From Streptomyces xiamenensis (lineage in GTDB: Bacteria > Actinomycetota > Actinomycetes > Streptomycetales > Streptomycetaceae), in assembly GCF_000993785.3 (NCBI RefSeq), contig NZ_CP009922.3:2852001-2916000 (forward strand): DNA of 64,000 nt. Direction: 5' to 3'. The notes under the pieces are model-generated. The model searched no databases. It worked only from the letters and a program-made list of their open reading frames with translations, and was not told the origin of the DNA. Shown one piece after another: positions 26,262 to 34,721 of the stretch (the stretch's first letter is position 1; every line of letters starts with the position of its first letter). The translations under genes and the position numbers were made by a program.

Positions 26262-27593
26262 GTGTCCCAGCAGAGCGCCACGCACCGCCGCCACGACCGC
26301 GAGATACTCACCCTCGCCCTCCCCGCCTTCGGCGCCCTCGTCGCCGAACCCCTCTTCCTCCTCGCCGACAGCGCCATGATCGGCCACCTCGGCACCCCCC
26401 AGCTCGCCGGCCTCGGCATCGCCGCCGCCATCCTCACCACCGCGGTCAACGTCTTCGTCTTCCTCGCCTACGCCACCACCGCCGCCGTCGCCCGCCGCCT
26501 GGGCGCCGGCGATCTGCCCGCCGCCCTGCGCCAGGGCATCGACGGCATCTGGCTCGCCGCGCTCCTGGGCCTGGCCGTCGTCCTCATCGGCGTCCCCACC
26601 GCCCCCGCCCTCGTCGACGCCCTCGGCGCCTCCGCCACGGCCGCCCCGCACGCCACCACCTACCTGCGCATCAGCATCCTCGGCATCCCCGCCATGCTCA
26701 TCGTGCTCGCCGCCACCGGCGTCCTGCGCGGCCTCCAGGACACCCGCACCCCGCTCTACGTCGCCATCGGCGGCTTCACCTCCAACGTCGCCCTTAACGG
26801 ACTGTTCATCTACGGCCTCGGCTGGGGCATCGCCGGCTCCGCGTGGGGCACCGTCATCGCCCAGTTCGGCATGGCCGCCGTCTATCTGCGCACCGTCCTG
26901 GCCGGCGCCCGCCGGCACCACGTCGCCCTGTGCCCCGACCCGGCCGGCATCCGCGCCAGTGCCAGGGCCGGCGCCCCGCTGCTGGTCCGCACCCTGTCAC
27001 TGCGCGCCATCACCCTGCTCGCCACCCTGGTCGCCGCCCGGCTCGGCGACGCGGATGTCGCCGCCCACCAGATCGCCCTGACCATCTGGACGCTGCTCGC
27101 CTTCGCCCTCGACGCCATCGCGATCGCGGGCCAGGCCATCATCGGCCGCTATCTGGGCGCGGGCGACGCGGCCGGCGCCCGGGCGATCTGCCGCCGCATG
27201 ATCGGCTGGGGCGTCGTCTCCGGGATCGTGCTCGGCGCCCTGGTCGCCGTGCTCGGCCCGCTCGGCATGCCGCTGTTCACCGGTGACGACGCCGTGCACG
27301 AGCGGCTGCTGCCTGTCCTGCTGATCATCGCCGTCACCCAGCCCATCGCCGGGGTGGTCTTCGTCCTGGACGGCGTCCTGATGGGCGCGGGCGACGGCAC
27401 CTACCTGGCCGCCGCCATGCTGCTCACCCTCGCCGTCTTCGCCCCCGTGGCACTGCTGGTCCCCACCATCGGCGGCGGCGTCAGCACCCTGTGGTGGGCG
27501 GTGGCCGGACTGATGATGGCCACCCGCCTGGTCACCCTGGGGCTGCGCACCCGCACCGGACGCTGGCTGATCACCGGCGCCGAGCGCGCCTGA
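26262..27593 (+). CDS. MATE family efflux transporter (DinF-like)
   Basis: Membrane protein of about 443 residues with twelve predicted helices in the MATE arrangement. It begins REILTLALPAFGALVAEPLF and shows LADSAMIGHLGTPQLAGLG, both typical of DinF/NorM-like multidrug cation antiporters. GTG 26262 (VSQQSATHRRHD) precedes the first helix; the frame is open to 26082 but the extra residues are low-similarity. A bidirectional hairpin separates it from the convergent rplI gene. Confidence 0.9.
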   Translation: MSQQSATHRRHDREILTLALPAFGALVAEPLFLLADSAMIGHLGTPQLAGLGIAAAILTTAVNVFVFLAYATTAAVARRLGAGDLPAALRQGIDGIWLAALLGLAVVLIGVPTAPALVDALGASATAAPHATTYLRISILGIPAMLIVLAATGVLRGLQDTRTPLYVAIGGFTSNVALNGLFIYGLGWGIAGSAWGTVIAQFGMAAVYLRTVLAGARRHHVALCPDPAGIRASARAGAPLLVRTLSLRAITLLATLVAARLGDADVAAHQIALTIWTLLAFALDAIAIAGQAIIGRYLGAGDAAGARAICRRMIGWGVVSGIVLGALVAVLGPLGMPLFTGDDAVHERLLPVLLIIAVTQPIAGVVFVLDGVLMGAGDGTYLAAAMLLTLAVFAPVALLVPTIGGGVSTLWWAVAGLMMATRLVTLGLRTRTGRWLITGAERA

Positions 27594-27643
27594 CAGCCGC
27601 TTCCGGCCGGACCGGAGGACGGCGACGCAGGACGGCAACGGAA

Positions 27644-27697
27644 ACGGCGCCGGTCGCGGACCCCGCCCTGCTGGGACGGGGACGCGACCGGCGCCGT
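27644..27697. terminator. bidirectional terminator between MATE gene and rplI
   Basis: A perfect 15-bp stem (ACGGCGCCGGTCGCG at 27644 pairing with CGCGACCGGCGCCGT at 27683) encloses an inner CCCCG/CGGGG stem. It is positioned between two convergent genes and can act in both directions. Confidence 0.8.
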
Positions 27698-27750
27698 ACC
27701 GGTACTGCCTACCGCGTGCCGCGGATCACCGAAGGATCACCGCGGACCGC

Positions 27751-28203
27751 TCACTTCGCGGACGAGTCGACGTGCAGTCCGACCTTCGCCACGACCTCCG
27801 GGTGCAGCCGGACCGAGACCTGGTGGGTACCCAGGCTCTTGATCGGGTTGCTGAGCTCGATGCGACGCTTGTCGACATCGGGACCACCGGAGGTCTTCAC
27901 CGCGGAGACGATGTCCGCGGGGGTGACCGAACCGAACAGCCGGCCGCCGGAGCCCGCACGGACCTTCAGGCGGACCGTGACCTTCTCCAGCTGCGCCTTG
28001 ATGTCGTTCGCCTGCTCGATCGTGGCGATCTCGCGGATCTTGCGCGCGCGCCGGATCTGCTCGACGTCCTTCTCGCCACCCCGGGTCCAGCGGATCGCGA
28101 CACCGCGGGGAAGCAGGTAGTTACGGGCGTACCCGTCCTTCACCTCGACAACGTCACCGGCCGTGCCCAGGCCGGAGACCTCGCTCGTCAGGATGATCTT
28201 CAT
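27751..28203 (-). CDS. rplI: 50S ribosomal protein L9
   Basis: Protein of 150 residues with the L9 N-terminal domain ([33 protein letters not shown]), a long connecting helix and the C-terminal rRNA-binding domain. It is the last gene of the rpsF-ssb-rpsR-rplI operon. ATG 28203 follows a GGAAGGA sequence, so the longer frame from 28263 is not used. Confidence 0.97.
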   Translation of the reverse strand: MKIILTSEVSGLGTAGDVVEVKDGYARNYLLPRGVAIRWTRGGEKDVEQIRRARKIREIATIEQANDIKAQLEKVTVRLKVRAGSGGRLFGSVTPADIVSAVKTSGGPDVDKRRIELSNPIKSLGTHQVSVRLHPEVVAKVGLHVDSSAK

Positions 28204-28222
28204 GATGCTGAACCATCCTTCC

Positions 28223-28459
28223 TTAGCGCGCGGTCGAGGTGTAGGGCAGCAGCGCCATCTCACGGCTGTTCTTCACGGCCGTGGCGACGTCACGCTGGTG
28301 CTGGGTGCAGTTGCCGGTGACCCGGCGGGCACGGATCTTCCCGCGGTCGGAAATGAACTTCCGCAGCAGGTTCGTGTCCTTGTAGTCCACATAGGAGATC
28401 TTCTCCTTGCAGAACACGCAAACCTTCTTCTTTGGCTTGCGAGCAGGCGGCTTCGCCAT
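28223..28459 (-). CDS. rpsR: 30S ribosomal protein S18, zinc-binding form
   Basis: Protein of 78 residues, standard S18 length. The N-terminal CVFC (Cys14/Cys17) and the later GNCTQHQ are the cysteines and histidine of the zinc-ribbon (C+) version of S18. Streptomyces usually carry a second zinc-free S18 elsewhere that is used under zinc limitation; none is seen in this window. It lies between ssb and rplI in the operon. Confidence 0.96.
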   Translation of the reverse strand: MAKPPARKPKKKVCVFCKEKISYVDYKDTNLLRKFISDRGKIRARRVTGNCTQHQRDVATAVKNSREMALLPYTSTAR

Positions 28460-28534
28460 GGTCTCTCTCCGTTGATCTCAATAAGAAGTGAATAGCCGAG
28501 CCCGGCCGTTCCCTTCAGCCCGCCGGAGCGGGCC

Positions 28535-29110
28535 TCAGAACGGGGGCTCCTCCGAGTAGCCGCCGCCGGAGCCACCGCCGCCCCAGCCGTTACCACCGCC
28601 GCCCTGCTGGCCACCACCGGCCGGCGCGCCGGTCGCCCACGGGTCACCCCCGGGAGCGCCGCCACCGCCCTGCTGCTGGCCCTGGCCGCCACCGGGGCCA
28701 CCGCCCCAGCCGCTGCCGCCACCCTGACCGCCGCGGCCGCCGCCGCTCGCGCCCCGGGTGACCTTGGCAGTCGCGGTCTTCAGGCTGGGGCCGACTTCCT
28801 CGACGTCCAGCTCGTAGACCGTGCGCTTGATGCCCTCCCGGTCCTCGTACGACCGCTGCTTGAGGCGGCCCTGCACGATGACACGCATCCCCTTGGTCAG
28901 GGACTCGGCGACGTTCTCCGCCGCCTGCCGCCAGACGGAGCAGGTCAGGAACAGGCCTTCGCCGTCCCGCCACTCGTTGCTCTGCCGGTCGAAGATGCGC
29001 GGCGTGGACGCGACACGGAACTTCGCGACCGCCGCACCTGAGGGGGTGAAGCGCAGCTCGGGGTCGTCGACCAGATTGCCGACAATCGTGATGACGGTCT
29101 CGCCTGCCAT
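28535..29110 (-). CDS. ssb: single-stranded DNA-binding protein
   Basis: Protein of 191 residues. The N-terminal OB-fold runs to about residue 115 ([35 protein letters not shown]). A Gly/Gln-rich flexible linker follows, and the acidic tip EEPPF is the usual site for binding partner proteins. It coats single-stranded DNA at forks. It sits between rpsF and rpsR, as in most bacteria. Confidence 0.97.
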   Translation of the reverse strand: MAGETVITIVGNLVDDPELRFTPSGAAVAKFRVASTPRIFDRQSNEWRDGEGLFLTCSVWRQAAENVAESLTKGMRVIVQGRLKQRSYEDREGIKRTVYELDVEEVGPSLKTATAKVTRGASGGGRGGQGGGSGWGGGPGGGQGQQQGGGGAPGGDPWATGAPAGGGQQGGGGNGWGGGGSGGGYSEEPPF

Positions 29111-29211
29111 GGTGAACCTCTCGGCGGGGTGCTAACTGCTGTTGCTGCGATGATTACTTATGGCACTGACATCGCTACTCGGTGTCCCGCTGATCCCGCG
29201 GAGCGTGATGC

Positions 29212-29502
29212 TCAGTGGGTCGAGGGACGGAGGACCTTGGTCCGCAGAACCGACTCGTTGAGGTTCAGCTGCCGGTCGAGTTCCTTGACGGTCTCGGGGG
29301 CTGCCTGCAGGTCGATGACGGAGTAGATGCCCTCGGGCTTCTTGTTGATCTCGTAGGAGAGCCGACGGCGACCCCACGTGTCGATCTTCTCGACCTTGCC
29401 GTTGCCCTCACGGACGACAGCAAGGAAGCTCTCGATCAGCGGGGCGACAGAGCGCTCCTCAAGATCGGGATCGAGGATGATCATCAGTTCGTACTGACGC
29501 AT
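29212..29502 (-). CDS. rpsF: 30S ribosomal protein S6
   Basis: Protein of 96 residues ([18 protein letters not shown]). The family core is present in [23 protein letters not shown] 29502 is preceded by GAGGAGGTGGG, an excellent ribosome binding site. It heads the rpsF-ssb-rpsR-rplI operon. The leader upstream includes a small hairpin CCACGG/CCGTGG, which could be part of the r-protein leader control known for S6:S18, but I cannot confirm its structure. Confidence 0.97.
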   Translation of the reverse strand: MRQYELMIILDPDLEERSVAPLIESFLAVVREGNGKVEKIDTWGRRRLSYEINKKPEGIYSVIDLQAAPETVKELDRQLNLNESVLRTKVLRPSTH

Positions 29503-29707
29503 TGTGGAACCCACCTCCTCTGGACTCAGGCGGCCACGGGCGATCCGTGGCAGGAGGGTCGTGATGCGTGTCCCCTGCCGTCAGTGACGAAGCACGGGAC
29601 AGTACACCGTACCCGGCGAGCACCTTCCGGTTGAAATCCGGCCCCGACCCGAGCAACCTGGAGAGATCGGGTACACGGCTTCCGCAGCGCTCCGCAGGAG
29701 GTTCCCC

Positions 29708-30010
29708 ATGGCCCACATGACGCTCAGCAGCGTCTTCAACTCCGACGGCCACCCCCACCCCGTCCCCAACATCCTCGCCGCCGTCACCGCGGTCCTCGGC
29801 CCGGCGGCGCTCCTTCTCTCCCTGTGGCCCGGCATGCACCTGGCGGCCTCCTGGGCCGGCCTGGCGGGCATCGCCACCGGCGGCTGGGGCCAGCTGGTGT
29901 CCGCCACCACGGCCGAACGCTTCGTGCTGGTCATCGGCCTGGGCGCCGCCGCCACCGGCTTCTATCTCGGTATGGCGCACGGCGGCCTGTTCGGCGGTGT
30001 CCTGGGCTGA
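29708..30010 (+). CDS. small membrane protein, function unknown
   Basis: Protein of 100 residues with two to three hydrophobic stretches (NILAAVTAVLGPAALLLSLW, AGLAGIATGGWGQLV and FVLVIGLGAAATGFYLGMA). It is convergent to nothing and divergent from rpsF. I do not recognise the family. ATG 29708 (MAHMTLSSVFNSDGHPHPV) has GGAGG 9-13 nt upstream. Confidence 0.7.
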   Translation: MAHMTLSSVFNSDGHPHPVPNILAAVTAVLGPAALLLSLWPGMHLAASWAGLAGIATGGWGQLVSATTAERFVLVIGLGAAATGFYLGMAHGGLFGGVLG

Positions 30011-30196
30011 CCGGGCGCTGCGGCCACGGCCCGGCGCTGTTCCGCCCGTGCGCCGGGCCGGTACGGGAACGCCCTCCGCCCCGCGCCCGCAGCCGCCCCG
30101 ATCCGGCCCCCCGGGCAGGCCGCCGCGCCCCCGGCGTCCACCGCGCCGCTAGGCTTCCCGCCAGACGCCGCGATTGACGCCCAAGGAGCGCCCCGA

Positions 30197-31315
30197 ATGA
30201 GCCTGACCCTGAGGACCATCAGCCGCGAGGAGCATCTGGCGTATATCCGCTCCCTGCCGGCCGCCAGCCACATGCAGGTGCCGGCCTGGGGCGATGTCAA
30301 GGCCGAGTGGCGGACGGAGTCCCTGGGCTGGTTCGACACATCCGGTGTCTGCGTGGGCGCGGGCCTCGTCCTCTACCGGCAGCTGCCCAAGGTCAAGCGC
30401 TACCTCGCGTACCTCCCCGAGGGCCCGGTCATCAACTGGTTCGCGCCCAATCTGGAGGAGTGGCTGCGGCCGATGCTCGCGCACCTCAAGAAGCAGGGTG
30501 CGTTCTCGGTCAAGATGGGCCCGCCGGTGGTCATCCGCCGCTGGAACGCCGCCGCCATCAAGGCCGGCATCCAGAACCCCGAGGTCAAGCGGCTGCGCGA
30601 CGTCGAGGCCAGCGAGCTGGAGCCGCGTGCCTTCGAGGTCTCCGACAAGCTGCGCCGGATGGGCTGGCAGCAGGGCGAGGAGGAGGGCGCCGGGTTCGGC
30701 GACGTCCAGCCCCGCTACGTCTTCCAGATCCCGCTCAAGGACCGCTCCCTGGAGGATGTCCACAAGGGCTTCAACCAGCTGTGGCGCCGCAACATCAAGA
30801 AGGCCGAGAAGGCCGGCGTCGAGGTGGTGCGGGGCAGTTACGACGATCTGCCGCTGTGGCAGGAGCTGTACGAGGTCACCGCGGTCCGTGACAAGTTCCG
30901 GCCGCGCCCGCTGGCGTACTTCGAGCGCATGTGGAAGGCGCTCAACTCCGAGGACCCGGACCGCATGCGGCTGTACATCGCCAAGCACGAGGGAGAGGCG
31001 GTGGCCGCCGCCACCATGCTGATCGTGGGCGGCCATGTGTGGTATTCGTACGGTGCCTCCGCGAACCACAAGCGTGAGGTGCGGCCCTCCAACGCGATGC
31101 AGTGGCGCATGCTCCAGGACGCCCAGGCGCTGGGGGCCCACGTGTACGACCTGCGGGGCATCGGCGACTCGCTGGAGGACACGGACCATCTCTTCGGCCT
31201 GATCCAGTTCAAGGTGGGTACGGGCGGGGAGGCGGCCGAGTACCTGGGCGAGTGGGATTTCCCGCTCAACAAGCTGCTGCACAAGGCGCTCGACATCTAC
31301 ATGTCGCGACGCTGA
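30197..31315 (+). CDS. FemX-like lipid II aminoacyltransferase
   Basis: Protein of 372 residues of the Fem family (non-ribosomal peptidyltransferases that add the first residue of the peptidoglycan cross-bridge from aminoacyl-tRNA). The GNAT-like halves are recognisable (FNQLWRRNIKKAEKAGVEV, YDLRGIGDSLEDTDHLFGLIQFKVGTGGEA). In Streptomyces the cross-bridge is one glycine, so glycyl addition by FemX is likely. The Alr-like gene follows closely. The ATG is preceded by AAGGAG. Confidence 0.9.
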   Translation: MSLTLRTISREEHLAYIRSLPAASHMQVPAWGDVKAEWRTESLGWFDTSGVCVGAGLVLYRQLPKVKRYLAYLPEGPVINWFAPNLEEWLRPMLAHLKKQGAFSVKMGPPVVIRRWNAAAIKAGIQNPEVKRLRDVEASELEPRAFEVSDKLRRMGWQQGEEEGAGFGDVQPRYVFQIPLKDRSLEDVHKGFNQLWRRNIKKAEKAGVEVVRGSYDDLPLWQELYEVTAVRDKFRPRPLAYFERMWKALNSEDPDRMRLYIAKHEGEAVAAATMLIVGGHVWYSYGASANHKREVRPSNAMQWRMLQDAQALGAHVYDLRGIGDSLEDTDHLFGLIQFKVGTGGEAAEYLGEWDFPLNKLLHKALDIYMSRR

Positions 31316-31407
31316 CGACGCCGACCCGCACCCCGCCCCCACCGCGTTCCCTCCCCCCACACCCCTTCCCACCTCGTACAACCCCAACAGAAGGGTCCCT
31401 CCCGGCC

Positions 31408-32439
31408 ATGGCGCTCACCCTTTACGTCGACACCGACCGCTGGCGGGCGCACCAGCGGAAGATCGTCGCCGACTTCCCCGACCTGGTGCCGGTCTGCAAG
31501 GGCAATGGCTACGGCTTCGGTCACGACCGGCTCGCCGAGGAGGTCACCGAGCTGGGCATCGAGACGCTGGCGGTCGGCACGGCGTACGAGGCCGAGGCCA
31601 TGAAGGACCGCTTCAGCGGCGACCTGCTGGTGCTGACCCCCTACCGGCGAAGCGAGGAGCCGGTTCCTCTCCCCGATCGGGTGATTCGTTCGGCCTCCTC
31701 GGTGGACGGGGTGTACGGGCTGGTGGGGTCCCGGGTGGTCGTCGAGGTGATGAGCTCGATGCGCCGGCACGGGGTGACACCGGCGGATCTGGGGAAGCTG
31801 AGCGCGGCGCTGGAGGACGTGCGGCTTGAGGGCTTCGCGATCCACCTGCCGCTGGACCGCACCGACGGCACCGACGGGGTCGAGGAGGTCATCGGCTGGA
31901 TGGACCGGCTGCGGGCCGCCCGGCTGCCGCTGGACACCATGTTCGTGAGCCACCTCAGCGCCGAGGAGCTGAACCGGCTGCGCCAGCAGTTCCCGCAGAC
32001 CCGGTTCCGGGCGCGGATCGGCACCCGGCTGTGGCTGGGGGACCACACGGCGACGGAATACCGCGGCGCGGTGCTCGATGTGACGCCGGTGGCCAAGGGG
32101 GACCGCTTCGGGTACCGGCAGCAGAAGGCACCCGGGGACGGCTGGCTGGCGGTGGTGGCCGGTGGCACCTCGCACGGCGTGGGCCTGGAGGCGCCCAAGG
32201 CGCTGCACGGGATGTCCTCGCGGGCGAAGGGGATGGCGCGGGCCGGGCTGGCCACGGTGAACCGCAACCTGTCGCCGTTCGTGTGGGACGGCAAGCAGCG
32301 GTGGTTCGCGGAGCCGCCGCACATGCAGGTGTCGATCCTGTTCGTGCCGGCCGAGTCCAAGGGGCCCAAGGTCGGGGACGAGCTGCGGGCGATCCTGCGG
32401 CACACCACCACGCAGGTGGACCGGGTCGTCGACGAGTGA
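31408..32439 (+). CDS. alanine racemase-like PLP protein
   Basis: Protein of 343 residues with an alanine-racemase-type TIM-barrel. The PLP-binding Lys is in PVCKGNGYGFGHDRL (compare VVKANAYGHG in Alr). The C-terminal part includes GDRFGYRQQ, which aligns with the region that holds the catalytic Tyr of Alr, and GGTSHGVGL. It is more divergent than a housekeeping Alr and the exact amino acid is not known. Its place after the FemX gene suggests peptidoglycan precursor supply. Confidence 0.8.
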   Translation: MALTLYVDTDRWRAHQRKIVADFPDLVPVCKGNGYGFGHDRLAEEVTELGIETLAVGTAYEAEAMKDRFSGDLLVLTPYRRSEEPVPLPDRVIRSASSVDGVYGLVGSRVVVEVMSSMRRHGVTPADLGKLSAALEDVRLEGFAIHLPLDRTDGTDGVEEVIGWMDRLRAARLPLDTMFVSHLSAEELNRLRQQFPQTRFRARIGTRLWLGDHTATEYRGAVLDVTPVAKGDRFGYRQQKAPGDGWLAVVAGGTSHGVGLEAPKALHGMSSRAKGMARAGLATVNRNLSPFVWDGKQRWFAEPPHMQVSILFVPAESKGPKVGDELRAILRHTTTQVDRVVDE

Positions 32440-32457
32440 GCGGACGCATCTCCTGAA

Positions 32458-32499
32458 CCATGACGGCGGCCCGGGCAGATGCCCGGGCCGCCGTCATGG
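32458..32499. terminator. bidirectional terminator between Alr-like and ino genes
   Basis: A perfect 19-bp stem (CCATGACGGCGGCCCGGGC at 32458 and its complement from 32481) encloses the 4-nt loop AGAT. It lies between the ends of two convergent genes. Confidence 0.85.
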
Positions 32500-32523
32500 G
32501 GGAGCGTGTCGCGTGAGCGTCGC

Positions 32524-33606
32524 TCAGCGCTCCAACTCGCCGTTGATGAACTTCTCCACGTTGTCGCGGGCCTCGTCGTCGAAGAACTGGACCGGCGGGG
32601 ACTTCATGAAGTACGAGGACGCGGAGGTGATGGGGCCACCGATGCCGCGGTCCTTGGCGATCTTCGCGGCGCGCAGCGCATCGATGATCACACCGGCGGA
32701 GTTGGGGGAGTCCCAGACCTCCAGCTTGTACTCCAGGTTCAGCGGCACGTCGCCGAAGGCGCGGCCCTCGAGGCGGACGTACGCCCACTTGCGGTCATCG
32801 AGCCACGCGACGTAGTCGGAGGGGCCGATGTGCACGTTGCCCTCGCCCAGTTCGCGGTCGCGGATCTGGGAGGTGACGGCCTGGGTCTTGGAGACCTTCT
32901 TGGACTCGAGCCGGTCGCGCTCCAGCATGTTCTTGAAGTCCATGTTGCCGCCGACGTTCAGCTGCATGGTGCGGTCCAGGATGACCCCGCGGTCCTCGAA
33001 CAGCTTGGCCATGACGCGGTGCGTGATGGTGGCGCCGACCTGGGACTTGATGTCGTCACCGACGATCGGGACACCGGCCTCGGTGAACTTGTCCGCCCAC
33101 TCCTTGGTGCCGGCGATGAAGACCGGGAGCGCGTTGACGAAGGCGACCTTGGCGTCGATGGCGGCCTGCGCGTAGTACTTGGCGGCGTCCTCGGAGCCGA
33201 CCGGCAGGTAGCAGACCAGGACGTCGGCCTTGGTGTCCTTGAGGACCTTCACGATGTCGACGGGCTCGGCCTCGGACTCCACGATGGTCTCGCGGTAGTA
33301 CTTGCCCAGGCCGTCCAGGGTCTGGCCGCGCTGGACGGTGACGCCGGTGGCCGGCACGTCGGCGATCTTGATGGTGTTGTTCTCGCTGGCGCCGATGGCG
33401 TCCGCCAGGTCGAGGCCGACCTTCTTGGAGTCGACGTCGAAGGCGGCCACGAACTCGATGTCCGAGATGTGGTAGTCGCCGAACTGGACATGCATCAGAC
33501 CCGGCACCCGGCTGTCCGGGGCGGCGTCCTTGTAGTACTCGACGCCCTGTACCAGCGAGGCGGCGCAGTTGCCCACGCCGGCGATGGCTACGCGAACCGA
33601 ACCCAT
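32524..33606 (-). CDS. inositol-3-phosphate synthase
   Basis: Protein of 360 residues that isomerises glucose 6-phosphate to inositol 3-phosphate with NAD, feeding mycothiol and phosphatidylinositol synthesis in actinomycetes. The N-terminal Rossmann motif is [16 protein letters not shown], and [12 protein letters not shown] and NVGGNMDF are family landmarks. ATG 33606 has AGGGAG upstream and fits the family N-terminus. The PadR regulator gene lies 71 nt upstream on the same strand and could be co-transcribed. Confidence 0.93.
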   Translation of the reverse strand: MGSVRVAIAGVGNCAASLVQGVEYYKDAAPDSRVPGLMHVQFGDYHISDIEFVAAFDVDSKKVGLDLADAIGASENNTIKIADVPATGVTVQRGQTLDGLGKYYRETIVESEAEPVDIVKVLKDTKADVLVCYLPVGSEDAAKYYAQAAIDAKVAFVNALPVFIAGTKEWADKFTEAGVPIVGDDIKSQVGATITHRVMAKLFEDRGVILDRTMQLNVGGNMDFKNMLERDRLESKKVSKTQAVTSQIRDRELGEGNVHIGPSDYVAWLDDRKWAYVRLEGRAFGDVPLNLEYKLEVWDSPNSAGVIIDALRAAKIAKDRGIGGPITSASSYFMKSPPVQFFDDEARDNVEKFINGELER

Positions 33607-33677
33607 TCCGGTTGCTCCCTGTGTGTGTTTCGGCATGGCCCCACGCCGTCGCGGGGCCCGGAATTGTCAAGTGATGG

Positions 33678-34310
33678 TCAAGTGGTGGTGTCGTTGTCGC
33701 CGGAGCCACCCGGCGGACCGGAACCACCCGGCGGAGCGGTGCCGCGCTCGCGGCCCTCCCGCTCGCTCTCGATCAGCTCATTGAGCCAGCGGACCTCGCG
33801 CTCCACGGACTCCATGCCGTGGCGCTGCAGCTCCAGCGTGTAGTCGTCCAGCTTCTCCCGGGTACGGGCCAGGGAGGCGCGCATCTTGGCGAGACGCTCC
33901 TCCAGGCGGCTGCGGCGGCCTTCCAGCACCCGCATCCGTACATCACGTGAGGTCTGGCCGAAGAAAGCGAACCGGACACCGAAGTTGTCGTCTTCCCAGG
34001 CGTCGGGGCCGGTCTGGGTCAGAAGCTCCTCGAAGCGTTCCTTGCCGGGGCCCGTGAGCCGGTAGACGATACGGGCGCGCCGCCCCGACAGCGCGGTGGC
34101 CCGTGGGTCCTCCGCGTCGCTGCCGGGCTCCTCGGCGAGCCATCCGTGCTGGACCAGCGTCTTGAGACAGGGGTAGAGGGAGCCGTAGCTGAACGCCCGG
34201 AAGACGCCCAGCGAGGTGTTGAGCCGCTTGCGCAGCTCGTACCCGTGCATCGGGGATTCCCGCAGGAGCCCGAGTACGGCGAACTCCAGGACTCCGGAGC
34301 GTCGGCTCAC
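33678..34310 (-). CDS. PadR family transcriptional regulator
   Basis: Regulator of about 210 residues. The PadR winged HTH is at the N-terminus (LEFAVLGLLRESPMHGYELR, LYPCLKTLVQHGWL). A long helical C-terminal half (RRSRLEERLAKMRASLARTR, VEREVRWLNELIESE) should mediate dimerisation. GTG 34310 is used because the near-perfect ribosome binding site GGGAGGTGATT stands in front of it. A 23-bp palindrome 84 nt upstream is a likely autoregulatory operator. It probably controls itself and perhaps the inositol synthase gene. Confidence 0.88.
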   Translation of the reverse strand: MSRRSGVLEFAVLGLLRESPMHGYELRKRLNTSLGVFRAFSYGSLYPCLKTLVQHGWLAEEPGSDAEDPRATALSGRRARIVYRLTGPGKERFEELLTQTGPDAWEDDNFGVRFAFFGQTSRDVRMRVLEGRRSRLEERLAKMRASLARTREKLDDYTLELQRHGMESVEREVRWLNELIESEREGRERGTAPPGGSGPPGGSGDNDTTT

Positions 34311-34393
34311 GGCTGGAATCACCTCCCGGGTGGACTGCCTGTCGTGTCGTGCTGTGTCTGAACGGTCTGTATCGCTCATGCGATGTATTGGGT

Positions 34394-34416
34394 CGATGTA
34401 TCGGCCCGATACATCG
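34394..34416. promoter_or_regulatory. candidate PadR operator palindrome
   Basis: Perfect inverted repeat with 11-bp arms, CGATGTATCGG and CCGATACATCG, around one C. A further half-site GCGATGTAT lies at 34380-34388. The ATGTAT/ATACAT core is the type of site bound by PadR proteins. It sits upstream of the PadR gene and about 300 nt upstream of the divergent penicillin-binding protein gene. Confidence 0.72.
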
Positions 34417-34721
34417 CCACGATAGAACGGCCCGAGAGGTGCTGCAAGAGGGGTCCTGGTGAAGGGGATCACATCTTCGCTTCACTGAAAGTTAAATGAC
34501 CGAAGTGGCTGTTATGCCAGGAAAATTGGCCTTTGGGGCTGCGTACCCTGAACCCCGTGTGCGGATCACTGTCCGGGAACCCTGGGGCCGAATTCAGCGT
34601 CCTCGTTCACGGTGACGTGCGTCCAGGCCATTGGCCGGGCCGCGCACAACGGGGGGACTGCAAGACACCACACGTCATTGCCGCAGCAGACGTCTCACGT
34701 CTGTCCGAGGAGTAGCTGTCC
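34417..34721. promoter_or_regulatory. promoter region of the penicillin-binding protein gene
   Basis: About 305 nt upstream of the PBP gene without a coding frame I trust. It includes an AT-richer stretch at 34485-34535 (GAAAGTTAAATGACC, GGAAAATTGGCC) that could hold a promoter. A strong ribosome binding site (CCGAGGAGTAG) is near 34706-34716, just before the ATG at 34722. Confidence 0.5.

Noticed and set aside
34311..34472. Longer PadR protein starting at 34379 or 34472
   Set aside because: GTG 34310 has a near-ideal ribosome binding site and the longer versions would run through the operator palindrome.
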